A stretch of DNA of 64,000 bases, taken from the NCBI GenBank assembly GCA_900538555.1, contig UPYI01000003.1, positions 185,445 to 249,444 of the forward strand, given 5' to 3'. The stretch comes from an uncultured Porphyromonadaceae bacterium. Lineage in GTDB: Bacteria; Bacteroidota; Bacteroidia; Bacteroidales; Barnesiellaceae. Shown one piece after another: positions 41,837-51,633 of this stretch (position 1 is its first letter; the number at the start of each line of letters is the position of its first letter). The notes under the pieces were generated by a model. It ran no database searches. It had not been told where the DNA came from and worked only from the letters and a program-made list of their open reading frames with translations. A program made the position numbers and the translations under genes.

Positions 41837-42298
41837 ATGTTCAGGAAACTATGGATCGCAGCAGTGTCGGTCATATTATTGTCCGCCTGCCAAAAGAGAT
41901 TTTATACACCGGTCGAACTCCGCAACGATACGATCATCATCGAACGGCTGACCGAAATCGTCCAGCCACCCGACAGTGCCTCCGTAAAAGCCCGGATCGC
42001 CTGCGACGAACGCGGGAGAATCGCCATACAGGAACTGGCGATAAGCGAAGGCAAGCGGCTGAAATTGCAAGCCTCGTTAGACAGCCTGGGACGATTGTCG
42101 ATCGACAGCCGCCTTGCATCCGACACGCTGTACCTGCCTTCGCGGGATACCCGTATCGAAACCGTACGGGAGATTCCGGTCGAAGTGCCCGGTCCGGAAC
42201 GCATGTCTCCGTGGAGCTGGTATTTCGTCATCGCCACGATCGTACTGTCGATTCCCTACATTGTGCGGATCGCCATACGGATACGCAAACTTTTCTGA
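41837..42298 (+). CDS. Lipoprotein with C-terminal membrane helix, unimolecular-spanin-like
   Basis: 153 residues from MFRKLWIAAVSV. Visible parts: a lipoprotein signal with lipobox LLSAC (Cys18); a periplasmic stretch of about 100 residues, partly helical and rich in charged residues (RIAIQELAISEGKRLKLQAS) with Pro/Val repeats (IPVEVPGPE); and a C-terminal transmembrane helix (WYFVIATIVLSIPYIVRIAI) with a basic end (RIRKLF). An N-terminal lipid anchor plus C-terminal inner-membrane helix is the topology of unimolecular spanins, which fuse the two membranes at the end of phage lysis. No endolysin is encoded here. Function is inferred from topology only. Confidence 0.6.
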   Translation: MFRKLWIAAVSVILLSACQKRFYTPVELRNDTIIIERLTEIVQPPDSASVKARIACDERGRIAIQELAISEGKRLKLQASLDSLGRLSIDSRLASDTLYLPSRDTRIETVREIPVEVPGPERMSPWSWYFVIATIVLSIPYIVRIAIRIRKLF

Positions 42299-42412
42299 CC
42301 TTATCTTCGTCCGGAACAACCGGACAAGGACGATTAAAACGGCGTTACAACGTCGTTCTGATCCGTTTTGCAACCAAGCACTTGCCAAACAAAGGAATCC
42401 ATAAAAAACGGA

Positions 42413-42452
42413 CTGCACCCCAAAAGTCCAGCCTAAGACTTTCGGAGTGCAG
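42413..42452. terminator. Bidirectional terminator between convergent genes
   Basis: CTGCACCCCAAAAGTC (42413-42428) pairs with GACTTTCGGAGTGCAG (42437-42452), with two mismatched or wobble positions. On the minus strand it is followed by TCCGTTTTTT, so it serves the secreted-protein gene best. Confidence 0.75.
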
Positions 42453-42483
42453 CCTCTTCTTTTATTTCAGTTGGGACCTACTC

Positions 42484-44889
42484 TTATTTGAATATCTCTT
42501 TCGTAACCACAGATCCCCGACGAACAATGTAAATATTGCCAGCCGCAGGCTCGAAGACACGAACGCCTTGCAGGTTGAAATATTCGGCATCGGCTGCCTC
42601 ATCGGTCATCACTCCTTCTATTCTGCCCGGATCGTTTTTAGCCGTCACCATCATATTCACTTTATAATCGGAGAATACCACCTTAAACTCATAATAACCA
42701 TCGTCGAGCTTGAATGCGGTACGGCTTCCATAAGCCAACGCTATTTCACGATCGAGCACAACATCCCGGCTTTCGCCTTCCGCCGCACCCCAACGTGCCG
42801 CATCGACCGTATTCCAATCGGAACTCATCACCTCGGTAAAAGCGAAACCGCCCACGCTGCCTACTCTGCCGACATAAACGAACTCGTTTCCGGTCTTAGT
42901 CATTTCAACGGCTTCCGCCGGATTCCAATCGGCTTCATCTACGATACCGAATATATAAAGCTGTCCCGGAACGGCTATTTTCTTCACGGTATAAACCGCC
43001 GTAGCCACCTCGCTTTCGAGATACCCGTCGGCAACGGCAATGGCTTTGATCGTCATATCGCCGGTGAGCTCTATCGGTTGATCATATTCGGCAGATGCCG
43101 TTGTCGGAACACTTTCATCGAGAGTATAGTATATCTTCGCACCTTCGGTCGCACTTGCGATCGTCACTTTCGCACCGAACTCCACTTCGCCCGATTCGGG
43201 ATCGAACGTCGGAAGAGCAGCAGGAACAATCACCGTGTATTCTGCGGCAGCCACTTCACTTTCGAGATACCCGTCGGCGACGGCAATGGCTTTGATCGTC
43301 ATATCGCCGGTGACCTCTATCGGTTGGTCATACTCGGCAGATGCCGTTGTCGGAACGCTACCGTCGAGCGTATAATATATTTTTGCCCCCTCGGTAGCAC
43401 TCGTGATCGCCACTTTCGTACCCGGCACCACAGTTCCGGCTTCGGGAGAGAAAAGAGGAGCGGCAGCCTGCATTGTCACATCCACACGGTTCAAATAAAA
43501 ATATCCGCCCGATTCCGTAAGGGCGTTGCTCATAATACCTATATAGTAAACGCCCGGAGCGGCTACTGTAAATTGCACCGGTTCGGTATCGGCTCCGACA
43601 TAATTGGCATTCTTCACGATTTCAAGACTTTCAGCCACAACCTGTGTCATGCCTGCTATGCTTGCTGCTTGTCCGACAGCCACTTTAAACGCTTGGGCAA
43701 CAGCCGTAAATCCGCCATTCAATACAATCTGATATGTACCGGCTGCCGGGAAATTCAATGCCGGGCTGAACAGCCAGCAATTATTGCCGTCGCCCGTGTT
43801 GTTGAGATAATAGCAACTTGCCGCATTCCGTGTCGCATTGAACTGCCATCCGCAAGATGCAGAGGTCGTGCCGTTATTATCGTACGACCAAAGCAACCCG
43901 AAATCATCTTTGCTCGACAAAGACAAGCTGCATGGCAGATCGAGAGGCAATACCGTGCCTACATAATTTGTAGCGACAGACACTTTCCGACTTGCAACTC
44001 CTGCCACAACCGCTTCGAGCTGATAGGTGTGATAACCGTTCGTCAGCCCGTCGGCTTCCGTATCGGTCCACGAGGTCGCACCATCCGTCACTACCCCGAC
44101 CGGCGTATCACCGCCATCGCGATAAATATTGATTTTTTCGAGTATCTGGTTCTCCGAAAATGCGATACCGTCAGAATCGGCAGTAGGATTCGTCCATTTC
44201 AACGTCAAACTCAAAGCCCGGGCATTCTCCTCCGTTCCCGCCTTTGTCGTAACACCCGTCGGGGCAGAAGGGACGAACTCGTTTTCGACTACCTGAAAGT
44301 TGGTGAAGCAGCAATATGCCGACTTGTAGCGAATCGTGATACTATACACGAAACGATATGCGCCGGTCGTTTCAGGAGTGAATACATAGCCTATCTTTTT
44401 CCAAGAAGTGGATCCCTGACTCGTAAAGGTTTCGATGGTTTGCAAAGGAGTTTCACCGGTCAAATCGTCTTCGGCAACGAGATAAATGGAACCGAGCGGA
44501 TTGAACGTTGTCGTTTCAGCCCACTTCGTACGTACGGCATAACGCACTCTATACTCTTTACCGGCTTCGAGATTTATTGCAGGCGACACCAAACGGTCGT
44601 TTGCTTCGGTCAAGCCGATAACATTCTCATACAATATAACCCCAGCCGGATAATCGTCCGTAAAATAGTTGGCACATGTGGTCGAAGATGGATAAGCCCA
44701 CTTGTCGGCAATCTGGCTTTGGGAAGACAAAGTGACTGTCTGCTCATTTTCATCCGCATCCACGACCGTCCATTCAGAGGAGACTTCACTGTCCTCAACC
44801 AGCGTAGAAAAATAGGGCACATCGTATGCCGCTCTCGTTGTCAGTGCCGTTAGCGAAAGAATAAACGACAGTAAAAAAATCTTTTTCAT
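42484..44889 (-). CDS. Secreted protein with FN3-like and two tandem chitobiase-C-type domains
   Basis: 801 residues from MKKIFLLSFILSLTALTTRA. Two anchor-J/MAM-like modules (about 25-205, ANDRLVSPAINLEAGKEYRVRY; and about 310-480, NNCWLFSPALNFPAAGTYQ) flank an FN3 unit (ALSLTLKWTNPTADSDG). Then two nearly identical 80-residue repeats follow (SATEGAKIYYTLDGSVPTT...TGDMTIKAIAVADGYLES), matching the chitobiase/beta-hexosaminidase C-terminal domain. After that comes a domain of about 90 residues (YIFGIVDEADWNPAEAVEM) like the outer-membrane SusE/F type, and a tail YFNLQGVRVF...NIYIVRRG. It probably binds surface glycans or attaches to them. It lies 27 bp after the M6 protease gene, on the same strand. 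Confidence 0.78.
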   Translation of the reverse strand: MKKIFLLSFILSLTALTTRAAYDVPYFSTLVEDSEVSSEWTVVDADENEQTVTLSSQSQIADKWAYPSSTTCANYFTDDYPAGVILYENVIGLTEANDRLVSPAINLEAGKEYRVRYAVRTKWAETTTFNPLGSIYLVAEDDLTGETPLQTIETFTSQGSTSWKKIGYVFTPETTGAYRFVYSITIRYKSAYCCFTNFQVVENEFVPSAPTGVTTKAGTEENARALSLTLKWTNPTADSDGIAFSENQILEKINIYRDGGDTPVGVVTDGATSWTDTEADGLTNGYHTYQLEAVVAGVASRKVSVATNYVGTVLPLDLPCSLSLSSKDDFGLLWSYDNNGTTSASCGWQFNATRNAASCYYLNNTGDGNNCWLFSPALNFPAAGTYQIVLNGGFTAVAQAFKVAVGQAASIAGMTQVVAESLEIVKNANYVGADTEPVQFTVAAPGVYYIGIMSNALTESGGYFYLNRVDVTMQAAAPLFSPEAGTVVPGTKVAITSATEGAKIYYTLDGSVPTTASAEYDQPIEVTGDMTIKAIAVADGYLESEVAAAEYTVIVPAALPTFDPESGEVEFGAKVTIASATEGAKIYYTLDESVPTTASAEYDQPIELTGDMTIKAIAVADGYLESEVATAVYTVKKIAVPGQLYIFGIVDEADWNPAEAVEMTKTGNEFVYVGRVGSVGGFAFTEVMSSDWNTVDAARWGAAEGESRDVVLDREIALAYGSRTAFKLDDGYYEFKVVFSDYKVNMMVTAKNDPGRIEGVMTDEAADAEYFNLQGVRVFEPAAGNIYIVRRGSVVTKEIFK
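42991..43465. repeat. Two tandem 240-bp direct repeats inside the secreted-protein gene
   Basis: Copies at about 42991-43217 and 43235-43460 share long identical runs (for example GCAATGGCTTTGATCGTCAT and GGCAGATGCCGTTGTCGGAA). They encode the two chitobiase-C-type units. The identity at DNA level suggests recent duplication or ongoing gene conversion. Confidence 0.85.
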
Positions 44890-44916
44890 ACACATTCGAT
44901 TTTATTTGGATTATAC

Positions 44917-46815
44917 TTAGTTGAATAATACCTTCTTTTCTACTTTGTTACCGGAAACCACTACATACACTCCGGTAGCCAGACCGTCGGACGATGTTCC
45001 GCAATACACCCCCTGCAAGGTATAGATGCGTACTACTTCCGCAATCTCATCGGGCGATATGCCGACGATACCCGAATATTCACGCAGGTTGATGGTCTGT
45101 TCTTCGGAATAAGACGATTCCAGCGCTTCACCGATCGCCTTTACGCTATATCGGTACGTTTCGTCGGGATCAAGCCCCGAAAAGGTATAGTAGGTACGTA
45201 CCACCTTTTCATAGACTTGTGTCTCACCGGTCGAAGATGCCGTGATTTTTACCGTATAGTATTTCGCATCGGCAACCGCAGTCCAGTTGGAACGGAATCC
45301 GCTATCGGTCACTTTGGTCGGGTCGGTCAAAACCGGCGCTTCCATGTTGAATCCGAAGTCGAACCGGGTTTTCTCTCCATCGAACACAATATCCGTTATA
45401 GGGGTCCCCAACGGATTACCGTCGCCGAAGGTCATCGACGGATTGGTGCGGTCTGCCCATATCGTCACATCGCGTGTTCCGGGGAACGGGACGGAAGCCG
45501 GATCGGTGTTTTTGGAGAAATCGCCGTTGGCGGGAACCACATGCACACGCCAGTTCCCGTTGGAATTTACCTTGTTGTTGTCCCACACCTCCTTGTCATA
45601 ATCTACATACACGACCAACATGCCTTCGCCCGGAAGGTATTTGTCCCATTTGTCGGACAGGCATCGCGTTTCGAGTAGAAAATATTCGTTCTCATTGTCG
45701 GCAGAAGAAATTCTCAAAGCATCCTTGCTTGTAGCGAGCGATCGGATGGTCACATCCAGCTGCTTTCCGGTCAGTTCCGTAGGCGTAAGCCACCCCAGCG
45801 AACTTTTTTCAAACGAAGAATAACCGGCAGGAGTCCTCATCAGATTGTTGTAACATCCCGAATCCATTACATCGTAAGCCCCCATCGCAATGCCGTTGAG
45901 CATACCGGAGGTATCGTAAATATCGGGTAAACCGAGCGTGTGGCTGAACTCGTGGCATATCAGTCCGATACCGGTAATCACAGTGCCGGAAGTTCCGAGA
46001 CGCTCGGCAGAACAAGCATACCGGTCTACCTGTACGCCGTCTAATGTCAATCCGGCATTATACCTCGAAAGAAACCACATGTGCGGCCATACCGTATGGG
46101 TACTTGCCCCGTTGCTTTGCGCATAGCCGGAATAGATCACGTAAACGAGATCTACCGTACCGTCATGATTATTGTCGTACACCGAGAAATCCACATCGCA
46201 CGTCGCATCGGCAAGACGACAGGCATCCACAATCATCCGGTAGGCATTCGGATCGGTGGCTCCGTTGTTATCGGCTCCGTAGTACGACATCTCATTGGGA
46301 AGCACGACCGGACCCACCACATCGAACTCCGGTGTAAAAAGCCCGTAACTCTGGTCTACATAATAGTCACGCACGCTGCCGGTAGCCCCATTGTCGGAAT
46401 ACCCCTCTTCATTGAGCAGTCGCGAGAAATGCGCATGGTCGTTATTTGCACTGAACGGCATATCGGGAAATTCCGCCAAAATGACCAATCCGCGCAGTGT
46501 GCCGGTGGTAGGGACATCTCCGTCGTTGTTCAGGTTACGCAACGGCGGCATAGCTGTCCGCCGACGGACTTTCAGGTCTTCCAGATAATCGCTGCCTGCC
46601 ACTACCCAATAACCGTCGGCGTCCTGACAAAGGAGCGTACCGTCGGCAGCCGCCGTAACATAATTATAATGTTCATCGCCATGCAGTACGATATCGAGCA
46701 ATGTTCCGTCCGGTTGTGCGACCGTGACCGGTCCCCGATTTGCCGGAGCAGCCCACGAGCCGATACTTACCGACAAGCCGACGCAAAGGGAGATGAAATA
46801 TTTTATCTTTTTCAT
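44917..46815 (-). CDS. M6 family secreted metalloprotease
   Basis: 632 residues. The signal peptide ends near SWAAP. A propeptide-like region spans about 25-100. The catalytic domain is about 105-400, with GLVILAEFPDMPFS, the zinc site HEFSHTLGLPD (His288, Glu289, His292, Asp298) and the downstream AMGAYDVMDSG Met-turn. A C-terminal FN3-like domain (about 490-580, SNWTAVADAKYYTVKI) precedes a sorting-like tail (IYTLQGVY...TGVYVVVSGNKVEKKVLF). M6 proteases (immune inhibitor A type) degrade extracellular proteins. It lies between two other secreted-protein genes on the same strand. Confidence 0.92.
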   Translation of the reverse strand: MKKIKYFISLCVGLSVSIGSWAAPANRGPVTVAQPDGTLLDIVLHGDEHYNYVTAAADGTLLCQDADGYWVVAGSDYLEDLKVRRRTAMPPLRNLNNDGDVPTTGTLRGLVILAEFPDMPFSANNDHAHFSRLLNEEGYSDNGATGSVRDYYVDQSYGLFTPEFDVVGPVVLPNEMSYYGADNNGATDPNAYRMIVDACRLADATCDVDFSVYDNNHDGTVDLVYVIYSGYAQSNGASTHTVWPHMWFLSRYNAGLTLDGVQVDRYACSAERLGTSGTVITGIGLICHEFSHTLGLPDIYDTSGMLNGIAMGAYDVMDSGCYNNLMRTPAGYSSFEKSSLGWLTPTELTGKQLDVTIRSLATSKDALRISSADNENEYFLLETRCLSDKWDKYLPGEGMLVVYVDYDKEVWDNNKVNSNGNWRVHVVPANGDFSKNTDPASVPFPGTRDVTIWADRTNPSMTFGDGNPLGTPITDIVFDGEKTRFDFGFNMEAPVLTDPTKVTDSGFRSNWTAVADAKYYTVKITASSTGETQVYEKVVRTYYTFSGLDPDETYRYSVKAIGEALESSYSEEQTINLREYSGIVGISPDEIAEVVRIYTLQGVYCGTSSDGLATGVYVVVSGNKVEKKVLFN

Positions 46816-46845
46816 TGTTTACAGATTGTTTTAAGAGATCATCAC

Positions 46846-46884
46846 CGCAGGCACGACTTTCGACAAGTTCAAGCCATGCCTGCG
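46846..46884 (-). terminator. Hairpin between the 1535-residue gene and the M6 protease gene
   Basis: CGCAGGCA (46846-46853) with TGCCTGCG (46877-46884). There is no T-run, so it may only lower read-through. Confidence 0.4.
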
Positions 46885-46893
46885 AACTGCCGT

Positions 46894-49800
46894 TTATTTT
46901 ACAACCACTTTATAGCTCTTACCTCCGATACGGACTATATAGACGCTCTGCCGTGACACGGAGAAACTTTCGCTGTCGGATCCGGTGCGTTGTGCGACAA
47001 GCCTGCCCATCGTATCATAAACCGAAATAAGCCGATCCTCCGCCTTCTTGACGATAATACATCCGTCTCCACCCGAAACCAGGACCTCATCGCCTCCGAT
47101 CGTTTCAATACCCGATTTGACCACGAACGATGCCATATCGGATTCGCCTTGATCATAGACCGCACTCACACCATAGATATTGTCGGTCGTACTTACAAAG
47201 TCGGTCGTGTAGGTCGTTTCCGACAAAGGTTCGTCATTGATACGGGCACCATTTACATAGATGTTATAACCGAGGAATTCAAATTCACCATATCCGGGCG
47301 TATATGCAATATCGTCAAAGAGCATGGCAAAAGCCTCGTATCCTTTCGATACATAACGAATTGCAAAATATTGGGCATCGGCCGGCAAGGTATAGGAATA
47401 TTGTTTCCAGCCCGTTTCCGTCACGAGCACTTCCTCCCCGACAGTTGTAAAGTCGTCGATATTGCGCGACCCATAAGAGATCAGGAATTCAAAACACTCG
47501 GTCGTACCAGCAACCGGCGAAGCAGCCTGGAACGATACGGTCGTGCCCCCGACCACATGGGGTGAGATCAACCATTCGTCGCTCTGCTGTGTACCGTCGT
47601 AGATACCGTTTTCGGTATAGTAATCCGAGGCGAACGCTATAAGACATTGCGTACCGGAAAGAGGCTGCCATGCCCTATCGTTGAATTTTATCGATGCCGG
47701 ATTCCAGATCATAAAGGCGCGGCCTTTGTCCATATTGGGATAAGAAATACCGCCGATACCGCATGGAGCCAAATGATCGCCATCGACAAATTGCCAATCG
47801 CCCTGACTGGAAATCGCAAATGCCGGATAGCCTTCCCACGATTCGGTTGTCTCTGCCGGATCATCCATTACCGGAGCTCTCCAAGAGAGGTCTATCGTAC
47901 CGTTATCCGCCACACCCTGCAAGTAGGTCGGAGCCGGAAGCGACGATCCTCCTACCTCCACGGTTGCCGTCGCACTATCATTCAGTTCATTTCCATCTGC
48001 CGAAAGAGCGATGCGGGCTTCATATATCACGGTTTTACCCGCCGCAGCCGCATTCGGAGTGACCCGTACAGTCACATCCGTACTTTCTCCGCGTTTAAGA
48101 GATTTTCCGGGAGCCGTAGCCACCAACGCCCCATCGGCATAAATATCAATGTTATACGCAGCCACATCTTCTGTTCCCCGCGATACGACCCGGGCTACAA
48201 AATCGCCGGGCTCGTTGATATACATCTTAGAGGGTGCTGTAAGAGAAATCGCGGCAAGGTCGATTTCCACATCATCGTACACCTCGATGTCGTCGATTGC
48301 AAAATAGGACGATGCCGTCGAATTGACTCCAAGGAAGGCGATAAATACGCGGTCGCTGTTGTTATAATCATTCAGACTTACATAGTGGCGAACCCAGCCG
48401 TCCGTGCCCTTTCCGTCATTGATTTTTATCACTTCACCTATGGGCTTATAGCTACGGCCGCCCTTCGATGCCTGTATGCTAAGATAGGCATCATCACCTG
48501 CCGAGGAATTGTGCCACAAATCGAAAGCAAGGGTCGGAGACTTCAAATCCTTCAACTCGATAATCGGAGAGACTACCGCCTGCCCGGTCATGACATCGTG
48601 TTCGTGATCGAACAGGAGCATACCGTTGTCGTTGTCGGAGGGCGTGATACCCAGTTCGGCGTTGCCGGTCGAAATGGAGAATGCCGCCTCGCCGTCAAGC
48701 AATTGGGTAGACCATACCACCGACTTGTTGTTTCCGCCGGCAAACGATTCGCCGAACGGAGCCGGATACGGCGCACCGCATACAATCCCCACATATCCCA
48801 TAATGCCGTCGCCCAACGTATTTTTCGGAAGGATTCCATAAAAATAAGTATGTTGCGTGTCGCCATAATAGCTGTCTGCCCCGCACTCGGTATATGTGAA
48901 TGTACGCTCTTTCAGGTTCGATCCGCCGGATACCGCGAAAGGTTCCTGATAATCGAATTGCGACCGGCAGAAATCGTAGGTGATGTTATCCGGATCTACA
49001 TACCCGCCATTCCGTCCCACCGTCGAGGGTGCACCCCATTCAAACGTAAGGACGCGGTTATTCTCTATGCTCCAATCGATACTCGACACCATTCCCGGTG
49101 CATCGTTTCCGGCATATACCGACACTTCTGTCAATGCGCCTTTCCCTCTTTCATTATAAGCATAAATATGATACAGATTCGTACCTTGCGAACAATTGTT
49201 GTCGGTGAATGTACATTCCTGTCCCGGCTGTGCATCGGTAATCGTTCCCACAAGCACGTCTTCGGCATTGCAGATTTCTATCTTCGAGATGGAAGCCAGC
49301 GATTGTCCGGCAAAAGTCGTTGCCGGGGCTTTGAATGTCAATACGGTTTTCAGTTCGCCTTTCGTGTAGGCAACCGCTTTAACCTCGGTCACATACGAGG
49401 GTGCGCCATCGTCCGGACCCAAATCGATTTTAAGGGAGCGGAAATTGCCATAAGGCATGGATGTCGTCTTTCCGGGAATCTCCGGGGTATAATGAATACC
49501 GAAGTAGTAATTGCCCGGCTCTTTGGCAGAGACATAAGCCCACGTAGTTTTTATCCCTTCCGCATAAAGAAGATTCTTGACCTTCGCTATTTCAACAGTC
49601 TGGTGTTCGGGCGTATTCCCCTGCCCCATTGTAAACGTAGCATCGACCCCGTCGGTCGAAGCCATATATTTGATCTGGTAAAAATAATTGCCTGCTTCAA
49701 GATAAACCGGTGCCGAGATCAGCCAGTCGTCGCTGGTATGAGGGAGATCGGAATATGCAATATTGCAACTTGCCATACCCCATGTCTGATAGAAGGTCGC

Positions 49801-51501
49801 GCCATCACCATCGAGGTCGAAGATGTTGCAAAGTCCGAAAAACGGATCCGCACCGAGGTCTGTCTCAAACGGGACGGGATAGCCCGGACCGTAAACGACC
49901 GAGTTGGAAACCGCGGTTTCGCCTTCATTGCCCGCCATAGATACCGTGACGGCATAGGAGTAGCGGTCGAGTTCGTATGGCAACGTTTCGGTAAACGACT
50001 CTGCCGACAGATTGGATGCCACACTTATATTGCCCGGATTACGGACAATGTCGTAAGACAACATCTCCGAATCGAAATAGCCGTCGTGCACGCCTCGTGT
50101 CGGAGCATCCCATGCAAGAGTTGCCTTGCCGTCGGCGGAAACGGAGAGTGTGACATTCTCCGCAGGGCAGGGCGTATCGAGTCCGCAATAAGCGATAATC
50201 GAACCGGCAGGACCGTCACCGACAGCATTGGATGCAACCACGCTGATTTTATGTTCGCCGACACTGCCGAAATTACAACCGTCTATCACCCCTTCGGCTC
50301 CGGCAGCAACAACTGTCTGACCGACTTCATTTCCATCTACACTCACTTTAAGGGTCACATCGCCCGTCAATGGAGTTCCGTCGAAAGCCTCCGAAGGTGC
50401 GACCACCTTAATGCTGCCCATCGTACTGTTCGCCTCGAAATCGGCAGATATGGCAAGTACGACACCGGGGGCTTTATCGGCAGCTTCCGGAGATTTCACC
50501 CACGGTCCCTGTACCCGTAACAAAGTATAGCCCGACAAATCGGCGACAAGTTCAACCGTCTGTTTTTCCAAATCGATTTTCCGCAATGTCGTTTTAAAGT
50601 TCTCGTCGGTATTGAACCAGAACAATTCACCTGTGCGATAATCGAAAGCGATCGGATTTTCATAACCGGTCGATTTACCGGCTTCGAGAGCCCTAAGCAC
50701 CACCGTCCCCGTACCGGTAGCGATGTCGATCTTCTCGATTTCGCCGTTGCCCGTAAAAGCATACAGGTTACCGTCGGCATCACAAGCCATCGACAGCACG
50801 CTGACACTGCATGACACCAGTTGGGTATAGACACCCGTAGTCAGGTTTAGTTCCGACAGATAAGGTCGGGCGACACCATCGTATCCCAAGACATACACTT
50901 TCCCGTCTTTGGGATTATAAGCCGCTCCGCTAAATATACTGTACCATTGCGCCGGCAGAGTGACAGATGCCTCTATTTCCCACGTCTCCGCATCGAATTT
51001 GTAGAACTCGGCATTCAAGACCTGCCCCATTGCCGTACCGTATTTCAAGCCGTAATACTTACCGTCTATATACACTCCGTTTGCGATCTTGGGCAATATG
51101 CCATAAACCGCATCGCTCGATTGAAGGGCATGCACCATTTCAAGAGAGGCATTCGCACAAGGGCGGACGGAACCGATACCCAACTGCCCCAAATACCAAC
51201 TTATAATATTGAAATTTATGCGTGTACCGTCATCGACAATATCGTTGGGAGACACCAACGGATCTGTCGAAGCAATACGTTGCGGAAGAAAATGGCGAGA
51301 AGTGGAAACGTTGTCGAATTTTGCTCGCGATGCAGCGGCTTCGCCTTGCCGTTCAAAATGCAACTCCGTTGTCTGTTCTTTCCTGTCGGATTTCCCGAAC
51401 GGACTCAACTTGGTCTTATCAACGACCTCTACCTGTGCAAATACTGTCGTCACACACAGCGTGACAATCGATGCCAAGATGTAAAATTTCCGTTTGCCCA
51501 T
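46894..51501 (-). CDS. Giant secreted surface protein with anchor-J/FN3 modules and C-terminal sorting-like tail
   Basis: 1535 residues. The signal peptide is MGKRKFYILASIVTLCVTTVFA. Residues about 110-330 carry repeated strands like a beta-propeller (NPKDGKVYVLGYDGVARPYLSELNLTTG; DADGNLYAFTGNGEIEKIDIATG). FN3 units follow (ATLAWDAPTRGVHDG; LTFEWGAPSTVGRNGG; IDLSWRAPVMDDP). Anchor-J/MAM-like modules appear near 560-690, 920-1060 and 1250-1420 (DDWLISAP, DEWLISPH, SSYFAIDDIEVYDD), with a CARDB-like unit near 1060-1160. The tail IVKKAEDRLISVYDTMGRLV...VYIVRIGGKSYKVVVK fits a type A sorting domain. It is clearly built like the protein at 30797-35224. It is the first secreted gene after the TPR/AraC regulator. 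A -7 box TAGTTTTG (minus, 51556-51563) precedes it. Confidence 0.8.
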   Translation of the reverse strand: MGKRKFYILASIVTLCVTTVFAQVEVVDKTKLSPFGKSDRKEQTTELHFERQGEAAASRAKFDNVSTSRHFLPQRIASTDPLVSPNDIVDDGTRINFNIISWYLGQLGIGSVRPCANASLEMVHALQSSDAVYGILPKIANGVYIDGKYYGLKYGTAMGQVLNAEFYKFDAETWEIEASVTLPAQWYSIFSGAAYNPKDGKVYVLGYDGVARPYLSELNLTTGVYTQLVSCSVSVLSMACDADGNLYAFTGNGEIEKIDIATGTGTVVLRALEAGKSTGYENPIAFDYRTGELFWFNTDENFKTTLRKIDLEKQTVELVADLSGYTLLRVQGPWVKSPEAADKAPGVVLAISADFEANSTMGSIKVVAPSEAFDGTPLTGDVTLKVSVDGNEVGQTVVAAGAEGVIDGCNFGSVGEHKISVVASNAVGDGPAGSIIAYCGLDTPCPAENVTLSVSADGKATLAWDAPTRGVHDGYFDSEMLSYDIVRNPGNISVASNLSAESFTETLPYELDRYSYAVTVSMAGNEGETAVSNSVVYGPGYPVPFETDLGADPFFGLCNIFDLDGDGATFYQTWGMASCNIAYSDLPHTSDDWLISAPVYLEAGNYFYQIKYMASTDGVDATFTMGQGNTPEHQTVEIAKVKNLLYAEGIKTTWAYVSAKEPGNYYFGIHYTPEIPGKTTSMPYGNFRSLKIDLGPDDGAPSYVTEVKAVAYTKGELKTVLTFKAPATTFAGQSLASISKIEICNAEDVLVGTITDAQPGQECTFTDNNCSQGTNLYHIYAYNERGKGALTEVSVYAGNDAPGMVSSIDWSIENNRVLTFEWGAPSTVGRNGGYVDPDNITYDFCRSQFDYQEPFAVSGGSNLKERTFTYTECGADSYYGDTQHTYFYGILPKNTLGDGIMGYVGIVCGAPYPAPFGESFAGGNNKSVVWSTQLLDGEAAFSISTGNAELGITPSDNDNGMLLFDHEHDVMTGQAVVSPIIELKDLKSPTLAFDLWHNSSAGDDAYLSIQASKGGRSYKPIGEVIKINDGKGTDGWVRHYVSLNDYNNSDRVFIAFLGVNSTASSYFAIDDIEVYDDVEIDLAAISLTAPSKMYINEPGDFVARVVSRGTEDVAAYNIDIYADGALVATAPGKSLKRGESTDVTVRVTPNAAAAGKTVIYEARIALSADGNELNDSATATVEVGGSSLPAPTYLQGVADNGTIDLSWRAPVMDDPAETTESWEGYPAFAISSQGDWQFVDGDHLAPCGIGGISYPNMDKGRAFMIWNPASIKFNDRAWQPLSGTQCLIAFASDYYTENGIYDGTQQSDEWLISPHVVGGTTVSFQAASPVAGTTECFEFLISYGSRNIDDFTTVGEEVLVTETGWKQYSYTLPADAQYFAIRYVSKGYEAFAMLFDDIAYTPGYGEFEFLGYNIYVNGARINDEPLSETTYTTDFVSTTDNIYGVSAVYDQGESDMASFVVKSGIETIGGDEVLVSGGDGCIIVKKAEDRLISVYDTMGRLVAQRTGSDSESFSVSRQSVYIVRIGGKSYKVVVK

Positions 51502-51633
51502 AAATCTTAGTTTTAATTATGAAAATAAATTTCTCAAAGAAAGTACTTATTTCCACAAAACTAAAATATATTTCGCCCTTTTGATTTCGATTTTGTAAAA
51601 CAGAAACCAAAATAACATTTAGGCAAACGTTCA

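Noticed and set aside
41683..44853. Open frame of about 1056 codons on the plus strand across the YqgE-side small genes and the secreted gene
   Set aside because: It overlaps two convincing plus-strand genes in another frame and the secreted protein on the minus strand, with Arg/His/Ser-rich shadow composition.
47647..50520. Open frame of about 957 codons on the plus strand opposite the 1535-residue gene
   Set aside because: The minus-strand protein has a signal peptide, recognisable modules and a sorting-like tail; the plus frame has none.
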